Source of the DNA: Thozetella sp. PMI_491
Taxonomy: Eukaryota; Ascomycota; Sordariomycetes; Chaetosphaeriales; Chaetosphaeriaceae
Assembly (NCBI GenBank): GCA_021432635.1
Contig: MU270131.1
Span: forward strand, 47,611-111,610
Direction of reading: 5' to 3'
Length of the DNA: 64,000 bases
This document shows, piece after piece, positions 1 to 10,876 of this stretch. Under the pieces are notes generated by a model. The model was not told where the DNA came from, did no database searches, and saw only the letters and a program-made list of their open reading frames with translations. The position numbers and the translations under genes are program-made. Positions within the stretch are counted from its first letter, which is position 1. The number at the start of each line of letters is the position of its first letter.

Positions 1-63
1 TCTCTTCTTGATAACAATTTAATTTAGACTCTATTTCCTAGCGACGACTTGAAGTCCGCCATC

Positions 64-1030
64 ATGAAGACCTCCGCCATTCTTCTTCTCTCCGCTGGCC
101 TGGTGTCGGCCGTTAACCTCGCCACTCCTGTTGTAGAGTCCGGATCTGCCGTGAACGTCAGCGGGTCGGCGGTTGGCGCGAGCGAGGGTAATGTTCAGGT
201 GGACGGCCAAGAAGTCAATCTCGACAATGTCAACAACTCGAACCTCGACCTTAGCAATCTCAACTTGGGCGGCTTCAACCTGGGCAGTGTCGACCTTAAC
301 AACCAGCAGGACCTCATCAACGCCATTCTCCAGATGCAGTCCGGCCTGTGCCTGAGCAACGTCTTCGACGTCAACAGCCTGAGCAACATGGGCGTCGGCA
401 ACGACCTGGCTCTCTTCTTGCAGCTGGCGGAGCTCATGCAGCTGCAGCAGCTAGGCTTCCTCAGCCTCGGCGGTATTCAGTCGTTGTTCAACAGCGGGTT
501 GGTTCTGGGCAACTTTGGCGGCAACTTCGGCAACATTGGTAACATTGGTAACATTGGTAACATTGGCAACTTTGGCGGCAACTTCAACTTTGGTACGTGA
601 GCTATCTTGGAAGGGCGCGGCGCGCGCTGGATTATGGGGACCGCGTTGAACGGAACAAGACAAAGAGCTAACCGAGTCTCATTCAGGCGCTTTCAAGCGT
701 GAGGTAGCCAAGGCGAAGGCGACCATGAAGCGCACCAAGCTGAGGCGGTCGTCTGTGACCCCTCGCCAGGCCAACTGCCAAGCCGCTGCTATCGCTCCTG
801 GAGCGTCGGCACCCCCTGCCGAGGCTGCGGGCGCGGGTGTGGTATCCGTGCCCGTCCCGGCTGCTACGACGGCCGCTGCTGCTGTGGCGACGGCCGCTCC
901 GGCCGTCGCCGCGCCGCCGGCCGCCGCCCCTGCCCCCGCTGAGGCTGCCCCTGCCCCTGCTGTGGCAGCCCCCCCGGCGCAGGCGACCAACTCAGAGTCG
1001 AACGAGAACCTGTCCGACTTCACTCGCTAA
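64..1030 (+). CDS. Secreted Asn/Gly-rich protein with Ala/Pro-rich tail, function unknown
   Basis: Exons 64-592 and 687-1030 join in phase to a 290-residue protein. The first ATG is followed by a clear signal peptide of about 16 residues (MKTSAILLLSAGLVSA), so export is likely. The middle is rich in Asn, Leu and Gly. Residues about 155-170 hold repeats of Gly-Asn-Ile encoded by near-perfect 9-bp repeats. Exon 2 encodes a basic stretch with Lys-Arg pairs (FKREV, MKRTK), possible Kex2-type cleavage sites, then a tail made almost entirely of Ala and Pro. There are only two cysteines, so this is not a cysteine-rich effector of the usual kind. The intron has a good GTACGTGA donor and a CAG acceptor. 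I do not recognise a family. A cell-surface or matrix protein is possible, but that is inference from composition only. Confidence 0.82.
526..579 (+). repeat. 9-bp in-frame tandem repeat (Gly-Asn-Ile)
   Basis: Four to five consecutive copies of a GGTAACATT-like unit lie near the end of exon 1 of the secreted protein gene and encode Gly-Asn-Ile triplets. Because the unit is three codons long, copy-number change keeps the frame, so length variation between isolates is expected. Confidence 0.8.
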
Positions 1031-2452
1031 GGAGGGACTTGTCGGTGGTAGGATTAGGATGGAGGTTGATGGAAGCTCAGGGTTAAGCTTAGGAGGACCG
1101 TGCCCATCCCCACAACCGCTGGTCTGCCAAAAAAGACCCCTTTCCCCTTCCCCCTTGGCGCCGGGCCGGGGTGCAACGCGACATCGTGCCAGGCCGAGCA
1201 GAGGGGGCGGGGGTTCCTGACACACCGGCTCACGAAGGGGCGGGTTCGTCTCCCAGGAGACCCGGGTGCGGCAAGCGAAGATGCCGGCGGTTTTGCCGGA
1301 GCGAGACTAGGGTGGGATCCAAATGTCACGATTGTTTTGTCAGTCTTGCAAGCGAGGTAGGCGTGTTGCATGCGTGCTGTATGCTCACCACTTACTTTTT
1401 GTGTATCTTCTCTCTATAATTTTTTTTCTCTCTTCTGCGGCTGTGCACCACCGAACTACGGTAGGCTCGGGCACGGTCGCCGGAAGATGGGTCTCTAGAG
1501 TTGGGACGGCCAGCGGCCAGCGGACTTAGGACGTCCCTGAATGCGACTGTACTGTACATAATTCTATATTTGGACAAGTCTTTGGGACGAAGCGGTGCAA
1601 TGTCGTAACGGAGTGCATTCCCGGGCAGCTCTCTCAGTGACACCATCTCTGCCGTGCAACCCAATCTTGTTTCCAGGCGCTGGATGAATGGGAACGAGGC
1701 GTACGGAGCCTTGCAGTGCATGGCACACCAACAGAGATAGGACGGCGCATCGAATGCCGCGTGTGGCGGACTTCAGTCATGTCAAGGGGACGCACCCAAA
1801 AAAAATCAGACCAAAACATTTTCTGGGTCCTGCTGCGGTTGCCATCTGCATCTGCCACCTGCGTCGGGCTCGCTGTGCTTGCCAAGGTCCGCGTGGGGCG
1901 CTGGGTACTGATGGCGACGTGACCGGGGCTCGATAGCGTGACGATAGTAGGTCCTCTTCCCCCTTGGCCGTTCCGGAAGCGACGAGTTCCCGACCACCGG
2001 CGCGAGGGCACATGGGCACATGCGCCGAGAACTCGGAGAGCGCGCGAGAGGAAAGAAGGTCAGCCGGGCGACAATGGCACCTAAGTTCTCTGCTGTCAAG
2101 GCCCTATGCCCTGAACGGGAGCCTGCCTCACATCTGCCATCTGATACAGTTTGGGATGGGGATCTCGCCCAAGAAGGAAAGTTGGGGTGGCGTGCATTGG
2201 CCCGCTAGGACAGCCGTTGGGGCGCCCAAGCTTCAGGTGTCAGACAGGGGCCGTGGGGGCCAATCACAGCGCTGGAAAGCCATGCGGGTGCACTGCCGAG
2301 ACCAGGACCCCTGGCGACCCTTCCCCCCCTTTCTCCCGTCCCGGGTCCCGCAGCTTGAGCCTCCTCCTCGTTCTGTTCCTCCTGATGGCGGTGACATCAG
2401 TGACAGGTGCCGGATCAAGAGTTCCCAGGCGCTCAGTGGTCCGACGCAACGT

Positions 2453-2479
2453 CCCCCCCCCCCCCCCCCAAAAAAAAAA
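2453..2479. repeat. C17A10 homopolymer tract
   Basis: Seventeen C followed directly by ten A. It is a simple-sequence tract in noncoding DNA and prone to length error in sequencing and replication. Confidence 0.9.
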
Positions 2480-2935
2480 CGAGATGGTGGCTCCAATTTT
2501 CCAATTCGGGTACGCAGCGAGAGAGCTTGGGCCAGATCGGACGACAGGGGTCACAGAAACTGGTGACATCCAGATCATTCAGATCCAAAGGTGCTGTTGC
2601 CGAGGTTAAGGCATGTTTGAGATGGGAATGGACTGGCTGGACCGGATTGTGAGCTCTTGCCCCGGCTCAGTTCCCTTGTTTGAGCAGAGCTGCATCGTCC
2701 CGGAATTATTGGTCGCGAATGGCGAACCCCCCTCCTTCCCCCTCCTTCCCCCCTTCCCATACCGCACTGGGCCTGCTTTGTACTGGTGACGGCGGCTCAG
2801 GAGCTGGCGCCAGGGCTGGTCCGAGCGTCAGCGCCTTGCGCCTTGTCCCTGCTCCGTGCCGCGTGCAGGTAATTTGGCCATTTGACCCCTCATCCATGGT
2901 GCGGTGTGTGGGTTGCGGTGGGTCCCCGTTTGGGT

Positions 2936-2989
2936 ACGCGAAAATCGTACGAAATCGCGTTCCTTCGCAGAACGACACGTTTTTCGCGT
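2936..2989. promoter_or_regulatory. Inverted repeat of ACGCGAAAA, MBF/E2F-like site pair
   Basis: ACGCGAAAA at 2936-2944 recurs as its exact reverse complement at 2981-2989, 36 bp apart. The unit combines the ACGCG core of MCB elements with the CGCGAAA core of SBF/E2F-type sites. The gene 560 bp downstream encodes the DNA-binding subunit of that very class of complex. Sequence identity is seen; binding is inferred. Confidence 0.5.
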
Positions 2990-3338
2990 TTTCACTTTCA
3001 ATCCCTGGCGTGCACGCTTTAATTGTCATTCCGAAAAAGGGAAGCCAGTAACCAAATCTCCTATCACGGGCCACCCAAGCCGACTTCCATTCGAGTGCCG
3101 TTCTCCTCGCTACGATTTTTACCAGGCGCCTCTCCGGGATGCAGTGATCAGAACCGAAAAAAAAACGCTGGCCGCGAGTTGAGCAACAATCTGCCCGTAT
3201 TCATTAAGGTACAGTAACTGTACGCCAATCCGTGGTCGGGGTTCCACGGTCCCCCTTCGCACGCTCCCCGGGCCACTTGCACACCGGCGCGACTCTGCAA
3301 CGTAGGGCCACTTTCTCCCCACGAATCTCGGACTGCAC

Positions 3339-3386
3339 CATTCGAGCCAGCATTCGAGCCAGCATTCGAGCCAGCATTCGAGCCAG
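3339..3386. repeat. 12-bp tandem repeat, four perfect copies
   Basis: The unit CATTCGAGCCAG occurs four times without mismatch, about 170 bp before the mbp1 start codon, so it probably lies in the 5' leader or core promoter. The unit length is a multiple of three, but no coding frame on either strand here looks real. Confidence 0.9.
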
Positions 3387-3552
3387 CAACCTTTTTGTCG
3401 CCCCCTGGTCGCCTTGGTCGCCCTCACCACCGAGTGCTCCCTTTTGCGCGAGACACTCTAATCGAGGCCGACCCCATTGCCTTTGACTCCCGTCGCCTTT
3501 TTGATCCCTTCCCGCGACCAGCATTGTCCTCGGCTTTTCGCAGGCGCGGCTG

Positions 3553-6290
3553 ATGGCCTTGACAATCGTCACCACCTCAACCACCGATACCACCCTGACC
3601 CACGGCGCTTCGCTCGCCAAAGGCGCCACGCACTCTCTCCAAATCGCACCGCCACTGACCCAACCCGCCGTCAGCTTCCACCTACCGCCCTCTTCGCAAG
3701 ATCCTGCGTCGGACCCGGCTGCCATGCAGCCGCCGCAAGTCATTCCGTCGTCGCAGCAGTCGCAGCCGTCTTCGCAGCAGTCCTTCATGAGCCAGCCGTC
3801 TTCGCAGCCCTCCATGTTCCGTCAATACTCGGACGCAGGGCCGAGGTTAAACGACAATACCCTTCCCATCTACACTGTGAGCTACCCTTCACATCCCTTG
3901 TCTCGCTATTTTGCTACTCTCTTCGTTACTGACTCGGTGGCCTCTAGGCGACGTATTCGGGCGTCAATGTCTACGAAATGGAGGTAAACAACGTCGCCGT
4001 CATGCGCCGCCAGACAGACAATTACTTGAACGCGACCCAGATCCTCAAGGTCGCCGGCGTCGAGAAGGGCCGTCGCACCAAGATTCTTGAGAAGGAGATA
4101 CAAACAGGGGAGCACGAGAAGGTCCAGGGCGGATACGGCCGATACCAAGGCACCTGGATCCCCTATGAGCGAGGCCTGGAGGTGTGCCGCCAGTATGGCG
4201 TCGAGGAGATTCTGCACAAAGTCCTCAACCACAACATACATCAAGACGGCAACACGGCCGGCGACATCGACACCCCGACCAAGGAACAGGCCATGGCCGC
4301 GCAGCGGAAGCGCATGTACAGCGCCAACAACTCGGACAATCGCACCAACGGCGCCGCTGGCACCTTTTTCAAGAACATCTCGGCCACCGCTTCCCACGCC
4401 GTGGCTGCTATCAGCAAGGCGCGCTTCGACTCGCCCGGGCCCAGGAATCGCAACGGAAACGGGCTCGCCCGGCAGCCCAGCTTCAACCGCCAGTCGACGT
4501 CGATGCAGAGCGCGGACGAGTTCATCAGCAACTCGCAGCAGAGCTTCGTGTCTGACTACGGCCAGGCTGCGGATTCGGCGTATTCCACACAGAACGGACA
4601 CAACGGCGACAGCCTGGATCCCCCACGGAAGCGGCAGAAGGTGGCGGTGACTCCGGCTGACAGCTTTGGCTACGGGGATTCCATGGGCATGTATGGCACG
4701 GCTTTCCCTGGCTCGCCGACCGAGCCGAACGACTCCTTTGTCTACCCGTCAGCTGGAATCCAGGCGGAGTCTGGTGATGACTACGGTGCACTGCGTCCCC
4801 TTCCTTACGAGTTGTCTCCGGACGCAGAGAACAAGAGGAGCATGCTCATGGGCCTATTCCACGATGGTGTCGAGAATGACCGGTCCAAGCACGACATGCT
4901 TAAGGCCCTCACGCCCCTCGAGCTAGACATGCCCGTGGATGCCCAGAGCCATACAGCTCTGCACTGGGCTGCGACGCTATCGAGGATGAGCTTGCTACGT
5001 GCTCTCATCTCCGCTGGTGCTAATCCCTTCCGCGTGAACGCATCTGGGGAGACGGCGCTCATGCGCGCCTGCATCGTCACCAACTCGATGGACTTTAACT
5101 CATTCCCCGAGCTCCTTGACGTACTAGGCGGGACCATCGACATCCGGGACGACAAGGGGCGCACTGTGCTGCATCACATCGCAGTGACCAGCGCCGTCAA
5201 GGGCCGCAACATTGCGAGCAGATACTACCTTGAGAGCCTGCTCGAGTGGGTGGTGCGGCAAGGAAGTGCCCCCAGCAGTCAGAACATCCCAAGCTCGAGC
5301 AACAGCGGCCCCGCGGGCAACCCAGTCAAGATGGGCATCGGCCGGTTCATGAGCGAGATTGTAAATGCGCAGGACCATAGCGGCGACACGGCCCTCAACA
5401 TCGCGGCCCGGATCGGCAACCGTAGCATTATCTCGCAGCTCCTCGAAGTGGGTGCTGACCCGAACATTGCGAACCGTGCTGGCTTGCGCCCTCTTGACTT
5501 TGGTATCGGCACAGAGAGCACCGAAGAGCGGGTTAACGGCGATGCGGTGGGCCAGAGCAAGGACGCTGCACCTGGCTCCAGCCAGAAGACAAGGGAGAGC
5601 AGCGATGAAGTTGTAAATTGTAAGTTCCTGCCGGTCTTTCTTTGCTTCTCGCTACAACGTGTCTAATATCGCATTCTAGCCATCACCCATCTTTTGAGTG
5701 AAACGTCCACCCTCTTCCAGTCCGAGCTCAAGACGAAACAGGCGGCGCTTGACTCGCTGCATACTGCTCTCCGCACCACATCGTCGCAGCTCGGGGATAG
5801 CCGTCGGGAGTTCGAGGCACTGCAGGAGCGGCTAAAGGCCCAGCAGCTCGCGCGGCAAAAGGTCCATAATCTGACCCGGGCATTCGAGGAAGAGGATTTC
5901 CGCCTCCGGCACTCGCAGCCTCCGAACGACATGGTCGACCCCACTGATGCGGGGGCGTGGGAGACGGATCTCGCAACATCCATGGACACCGGCGCTGCGG
6001 GTGCTGACCTCTCCAACGGAGTACCACCAGCTGCCGTTCTTCGATCACGGATCAGCGCCCTCCGCAACCGTTCTAACGACATGCGCCGTGCGGTATCGGA
6101 GCTGAAGGCGAAGAGCAAGGATGTTGAGCTCAAGTACCGGCATCTCGTCTCCCTATGTACGCGGTGCCCGGAGAACGATGTGGACGCTCTCCTTGACGGC
6201 CTTACGAGGGCCGTGGAGTCAGAGCGCGGAGACCTCGAAATCGGCCGCGTGAGGCGCTTCCTGGGAGGTGTGGAGGGTGTTGTACATTGA
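3553..6290 (+). CDS. mbp1: MBF transcription factor DNA-binding subunit (APSES plus ankyrin)
   Basis: Three exons (3553-3876, 3948-5619, 5680-6290) encode 868 residues. Residues about 109-205 form the KilA-N/APSES DNA-binding domain, with family landmarks YSGVNVYEMEVN, NATQILKVAGV, KILEKEIQTGEHEKVQGGYG and GTWIPYERG. A basic cluster PRKRQK near residue 332 is a likely nuclear signal. Ankyrin repeats span about 435-665 (TALHWAA, DKGRTVLHHIA, DTALNIAARIGN). Exon 3 encodes a long coiled-coil C-terminus starting SITHLLSETS. This is the Mbp1/Res2 layout of the MBF complex that drives G1/S genes together with a Swi6-like partner. The Gln/Ser/Pro-rich N-terminal extension is long, and the ATG at 3724 is an alternative start that would skip about 57 residues. 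Both introns are phase-consistent with standard sites. Confidence 0.93.
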
Positions 6291-7542
6291 TCGACTATAC
6301 GGGCCATTCTGAGCTGTGGAGAGCTCGTGTTTTGTTTATCACTTGGCACTGGCGGCGTTATAGGCTGGCTATTCTGTCGGGCTCTTTTTTTCCATCTCCG
6401 GAACACCCCCGGTCTGCAATAGACCGTGGAGGGGTATGTGTTGATATCCGAGGTGAGGCACGGAGAGGGCGCATTGGTGGTATTGGTCTCGGGGACGGCT
6501 CCATACATGCATCTTGGGCTTTGTTATTCCCGCTCGAAACGATACGTTCGATATATGAAAGTTCTTTTTGCCTCGCAATCATAAAGTTCTGTAATAGTGA
6601 GCAATCTCTCGACCTACGCGAACCTCTGTTGCCACTCCCGTGAGAGGTATACTCAGTAACAGGCAAAATCTGTGCCTTCACTGCCTTTCCTCAATGCGGC
6701 ATAGCCGTGAGCTACGTTGTCGCGGCTGGAAGATATAATGGGAAATATGTTTCGTAACTAGACGAGTACATAGGCTTGTTTCATGCTTTTGGTTTGGGAA
6801 ATAGGGTCGGCATTCTACGTCGTTATATAGCATGATTATGATCATCCTTTCCCACAAACCCGGGTAGGTGCGTCGCTTTCTGCCGCTTAGCAAGACCGGC
6901 GCCGCCGAGATGGCTGTATTTCCCGGGCGGATACTTGAATAAAGAGCGGAGGCCAGTATATGTGGTCGATAATATGGCATCCATACAGCCCTCTTCTATA
7001 AAGTGTTTCTCCTTTCGATTGTGCTGAGTTTCTATCTCCAATAACCAGTTGTATCTCGCTATGAAATGCAGTGATATTAGAGCTTATTCTAACATAGTGT
7101 ATAAGAAGTGCTGGAACCTTTCCAAATTTATATCCAAACGACGTAATTTGATTTACCTCGTCTGCTAAAGAAAACAATAGAGGGTTTTCTTTTACGTTAA
7201 ATTTCAATAGAGATATTAGCACAAACCCTTGATTAACATTCTAGATCCTCCTTTTAAGATCAGTATCAACATCTCGTATTAAAAACTAGGTGACTTGCCA
7301 GATCTTCAACTTAATAGATACTATCCTAGCTACTATCAGATAATCCGCAACTTCTAAGTGCTAGGTACTTTCGTAGCAGAAATATCCCGTGGAATTGACC
7401 AGCATGTTTAGATCACTGACCTACTTTTATTGGCCAATTAGACTGATACTCTGCGGAGGCAATTTAGTTTCGCTACTGATTAAACCCAGTGCCTAAGGAT
7501 TTTTAAACCCTTCTTAAAAAGCCTCGTAGCTCTGCATCGGGC
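6291..7542. other. Intergenic, increasingly AT-rich
   Basis: The gap between the converging mbp1 and insulysin genes. Up to about 6900 the composition is normal. From about 7030 to 7530 it is markedly AT-rich, with many TA steps and no open frame, suggesting a decayed repeat or RIP-affected relic. No element ends or terminal repeats are visible. Confidence 0.5.
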
Positions 7543-10500
7543 TCAATTCGCCTCTGTTCCCAACTCGTACTCTCTGAGGTTACAGAAATCCCCGGCGTTC
7601 GGCGCACGGCTGAGCCAGGCCTTGAATTCACTCACGTCCCTGATCAAGACCGGCGTTGTGCCATTGCCCGGTACGGGCTGCTCATCAGGCAGTTCCTCTG
7701 GGAGTGCCCTGGCTACAGCGGTGACCCCCTCCTCAGTGACAGGCGCTGTGTCGGGCCGCCCATGGGCCAACAGGCGGACGGAGAGCTTGGCTCGCGTGGG
7801 CGAGCGAGGGTCGATGTAGTGGGCGTAGAATTTGAGCATGTCGTCCTTGGTGAGATGCTCGATCCCTGCCGCGTCCTGTTGGGCTGTGGAGCGGGCGTGT
7901 TAGCCTGTGGAGAGACCACTCTCTCTCGTGCTGGGTACCTGTAAGGCAGCATGCAGTCGCGGGACTACTTACCATCGTCAAACTCGAAGTCTTCGAGGTC
8001 TATATGTCCCCAGAGTCGCTCCGTTTCTTGTTCGAGATTCTTTATTTTCTCGAGCCGCGCGGCAATGAGGCTCCTCTTGTGAGTTTCGAAGTCGGCCTGA
8101 CTCATATCGGCTAACGTCTGCGCAAATGAGGCGAGGAAGATCTCGATCCGTCCGTCTACATGCTGCGGGTGTCTTTCGCTCTGGACCCGGATCAAGAAAC
8201 TCATCGATGCATAACTTCTCTGGATTCCTGAGCCGGTATTGTAACTGAGCTGCTCCTTTGTTCGCAATTGGTTGAAGACTGGTTCCCCTATGATCTGGGC
8301 AAGCATGCGTGCCTGTGGGCGCAGCGTATGGTCTGCCCAGTGACCGATGTAAAGGCAAAAGGCAAGGCCGTGATTGACGTTGGCAGGATCCTTCAGGACA
8401 TCCTCGAATATGTAGCTAGATCCTGTCGGAAGTATCATCGACTGTAAGGTATGCAGCTCCGACTTTGCTAGCACCTGTGGCCTAAGTATGGACTCAAACA
8501 TATCTGTGAGTTTCAATGCCTCCTCCTTGTATATGTTGCCGTGAATCAACATCTCCATATGCATGCGTGATAAAAGTTCACTCCGAAACTGTGCTGTAGC
8601 TTCAGCTGTGATGCTAGGCAGCTGTGCTAATAGCTCTGCCGCGTGATAGTCTTCTGTCATGAGCCAATGGATGAACGAGTATAACTGGTTCCACGGACTT
8701 TCGCGCAGGATGTTGTGATAGTGTCGATTTAGCCGCTCCTTGCAAATGGCGAAACGGTCTTTAATGTTCTGGTCGCGCATTTGGACCAAAACATGCTTCA
8801 GCAACGTGGGTAGCTTGTCGTTATATCCCGATACCTTCAACACCAATCCTCGAGGGTCCATATTTAGACTGTATTGAAAGCCCGCTAGCGTTGCGTCATA
8901 TAAACACTCTGTAAGGCCGTCCAGTACAAGATCTATAAAGAGTCTTGATTTTGCTGCGTCTGCTGGCGATGTGATAGGACTCCGGAATATCATAGTTAGG
9001 CTAGCTTTTGGCACCCAGAACATATCGTCTTTCTTGAACCATGCCCGAGCCAGGTCATTGTTCCGTATGATGCGTGGAGCAATGGCCAGTTCCACGACCG
9101 GTGTCTTTTCGACCTTAAAACTGGTGGGAATGAACTTGTTGGTTGGAGGTAAACGTAACGCTGTTATCCGATCGCGCTCTGAGGCCGAGAAAGCCGTTTT
9201 CATTTCGGCCATCCTGTTGGCTGGTATAGCCATCACTGAGTACTCTGTCTGGTACCATTTCTCTCTTCTATCCCACTTATCCGTGATGTTGCGCGATACG
9301 ACAGTAATGAGGACGTTCTCTGGCCGCAGGCAGTCAAGGCAGCTACGGATCCTCTTTGGGTCAAATTTTCGCAGTTTTTCATGGCTCAGAAGCCATGCCC
9401 GTGGGATAGGTTTCTGCATACACCTGCTAGCCTCCTTCATGAAGTCGATCGGTCGTGATTTCTGCTTGAATCGAAAGTCGATGTCCTTTATGCATTTCTT
9501 TTCGTCGTATATCCACTCTTGAGCTGGTGCATCCGAAAGAAGAGATAGATACTGGAAGAAAGTCATGATAACTTCCCAGTAACAATCCAAACCCTATCCG
9601 AGTCTGTTGTATCAGCCAATATGCATCACAAAATGTACTGGAACAGAGGACATCGGAGCGTACGGACCTCTTCGGTCAATTTGATCACACAACTGAAAAG
9701 CCCTGGACTTCCTGCACATAGGGAATACCGAGATGCTTCAAGGCTATTCGCCCACCCTTTTGACTTGATATATGACAAGATGCTCCCAGGACCTTCGTGA
9801 CCGATCAGGTGGGAGATGTAGCTGCTTGGATTCGATTCGAAGAGATCCCATTCGTCGATGATAGGGAAGGTCAAGTCCAGCTCTCTCAAGTCTTTGACAG
9901 GCTTTGCAAAGCACAGCATACCAAGTTGATCTGGTCCAAATGGGTCAACCTCCTGCCAACGGAGGGGTGGCAACATCTTGTTAGACACGGGCGAAAACAG
10001 ATCGACAACCCATGCCTCCAGTACATCCAAGGGTTCGGAGCTAAGGACGGCCAGCTTCATACGGTTTGCTGAGTAATGATCCTCATAAAAGCCAATCATT
10101 CTGTCACGGATGCTTATGTTTCGCAGCTCTGGTTGAACCTTGAGCGTATCAAGGTTACCCGTTCCGAACTTGTGGAAGGGATGGCCTGGATCTGATAACT
10201 CTTTCTTCAATTGCCAGAGACGCCAATCGTCATTTTGGCGATTTTTCGAGTGCTCCAAGTCAACAACGCAGAGCTCCCGGTCCAGACTAGATGTGAGGAA
10301 GAGCGGCGAAATGACAAACTGGGCAAGGAAGTCCAGGGCACGGTGTAGTGCAGATGGATTGTCCGCAGATGCAGCCTCGCTAGGGTTGCTGGGGTTTGCT
10401 GATACAGTGAAGTAATAGTTGGTTGAGGTAGAAGAGGTGGATGCATTGCTGTAGCCCGAATTGGAAGTAATGTACTGATCGAATGCATTCTCCTTTGGAT

Positions 10501-10876
10501 ATTTCTCGCTGCCCATGAAGAGGAGCTCAATTTGCTTGTCAGCAAAACAGCAAGACGGGACACCGGGATGATTTCGACGGATACGTACATGCTCTACTGC
10601 GTGGGCCAAACCCGGGATGTCCGAGTCATCAGATAAGCTGCCAACGCCGACATCAAGCGAGGCACTGGCCATATCCGTGTCAGGGTCATGTACAAGCAGG
10701 GCCTCAAGCTCGTTCGGGAGCTGGATGACGCGGTAGGCTCGGTTATCTAAAGACGGCATCTCGAGGGAATCTGTCACCATTGTGACCTTCCTGGACCCGG
10801 ACACTGTCTCTTCAGAAGCCAGAGACTCTCCAGGTACAGGATGGACATCTCGCGAGGTAGGCTCTTGATCCATCAT
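7543..10876 (-). CDS. ste23: Insulysin / M16A zinc metallopeptidase
   Basis: Exons 10876-10589, 10525-9668, 9593-7973 and 7883-7543 give 1035 residues, close to the usual length of about 1000 for insulin-degrading enzymes. The inverted zinc motif HxxEH is present as HAVEH (residues 92-96). The third ligand is Glu187 in VVDLEHSKN, and the family block LLFMGSEKYPKEN follows directly once the first intron is removed. The C-terminal half keeps FFQYLSLLSDAP and the NQLRTKEQLSYNTGSG block typical of M16A. Yeast Ste23 and Axl1 belong to this family and act in the cytosol on small peptides and a-factor precursor. No signal peptide is seen. The first intron could end at either of two AG sites 9 bp apart; the family alignment favours the 63-nt intron. 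The GTCCGT donor of the second intron is unusual. Ste23-type degradation rather than Axl1 function is my preferred reading. Confidence 0.93.

Larger units (their letters stand above)
1031..3552. other. Long intergenic region upstream of mbp1
   Basis: About 2.5 kb with no credible gene. The open frames here lack family signatures, overlap on both strands and run through homopolymers. It holds a C17A10 run (2453-2479), pyrimidine-rich stretches near 2730-2760, an inverted repeat resembling MBF/E2F sites (2936-2989) and a four-copy 12-bp tandem repeat (3339-3386). The long spacing fits a complex promoter and a long 5' leader for the cell-cycle gene that begins at 3553. An intron in the leader ending at the CAG at 3541-3543 is possible. 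Confidence 0.6.

Noticed and set aside
1964..2566. 200-codon open frame upstream of mbp1
   Set aside because: Runs through the C17A10 homopolymer, has no recognisable feature and competes with frames on both strands.
3339..3386. Possible CRISPR-like repeats
   Set aside because: Head-to-tail 12-bp units without spacers in a eukaryotic genome; a simple tandem repeat.
3204..3815. 203-codon minus-strand frame containing a MLAR repeat
   Set aside because: The repeat is just the translation of the four 12-bp tandem units, and the rest is antisense to mbp1 exon 1.
3906..4601. 231-codon open frame on the minus strand within mbp1
   Set aside because: Exact antisense of the APSES coding exon; no motif of its own, and the GC-rich coding strand explains the open frame.
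5663..6508. 281-codon minus-strand open frame over mbp1 exon 3
   Set aside because: Shadow of the coiled-coil exon; composition is Arg/Ser-rich as expected from antisense.
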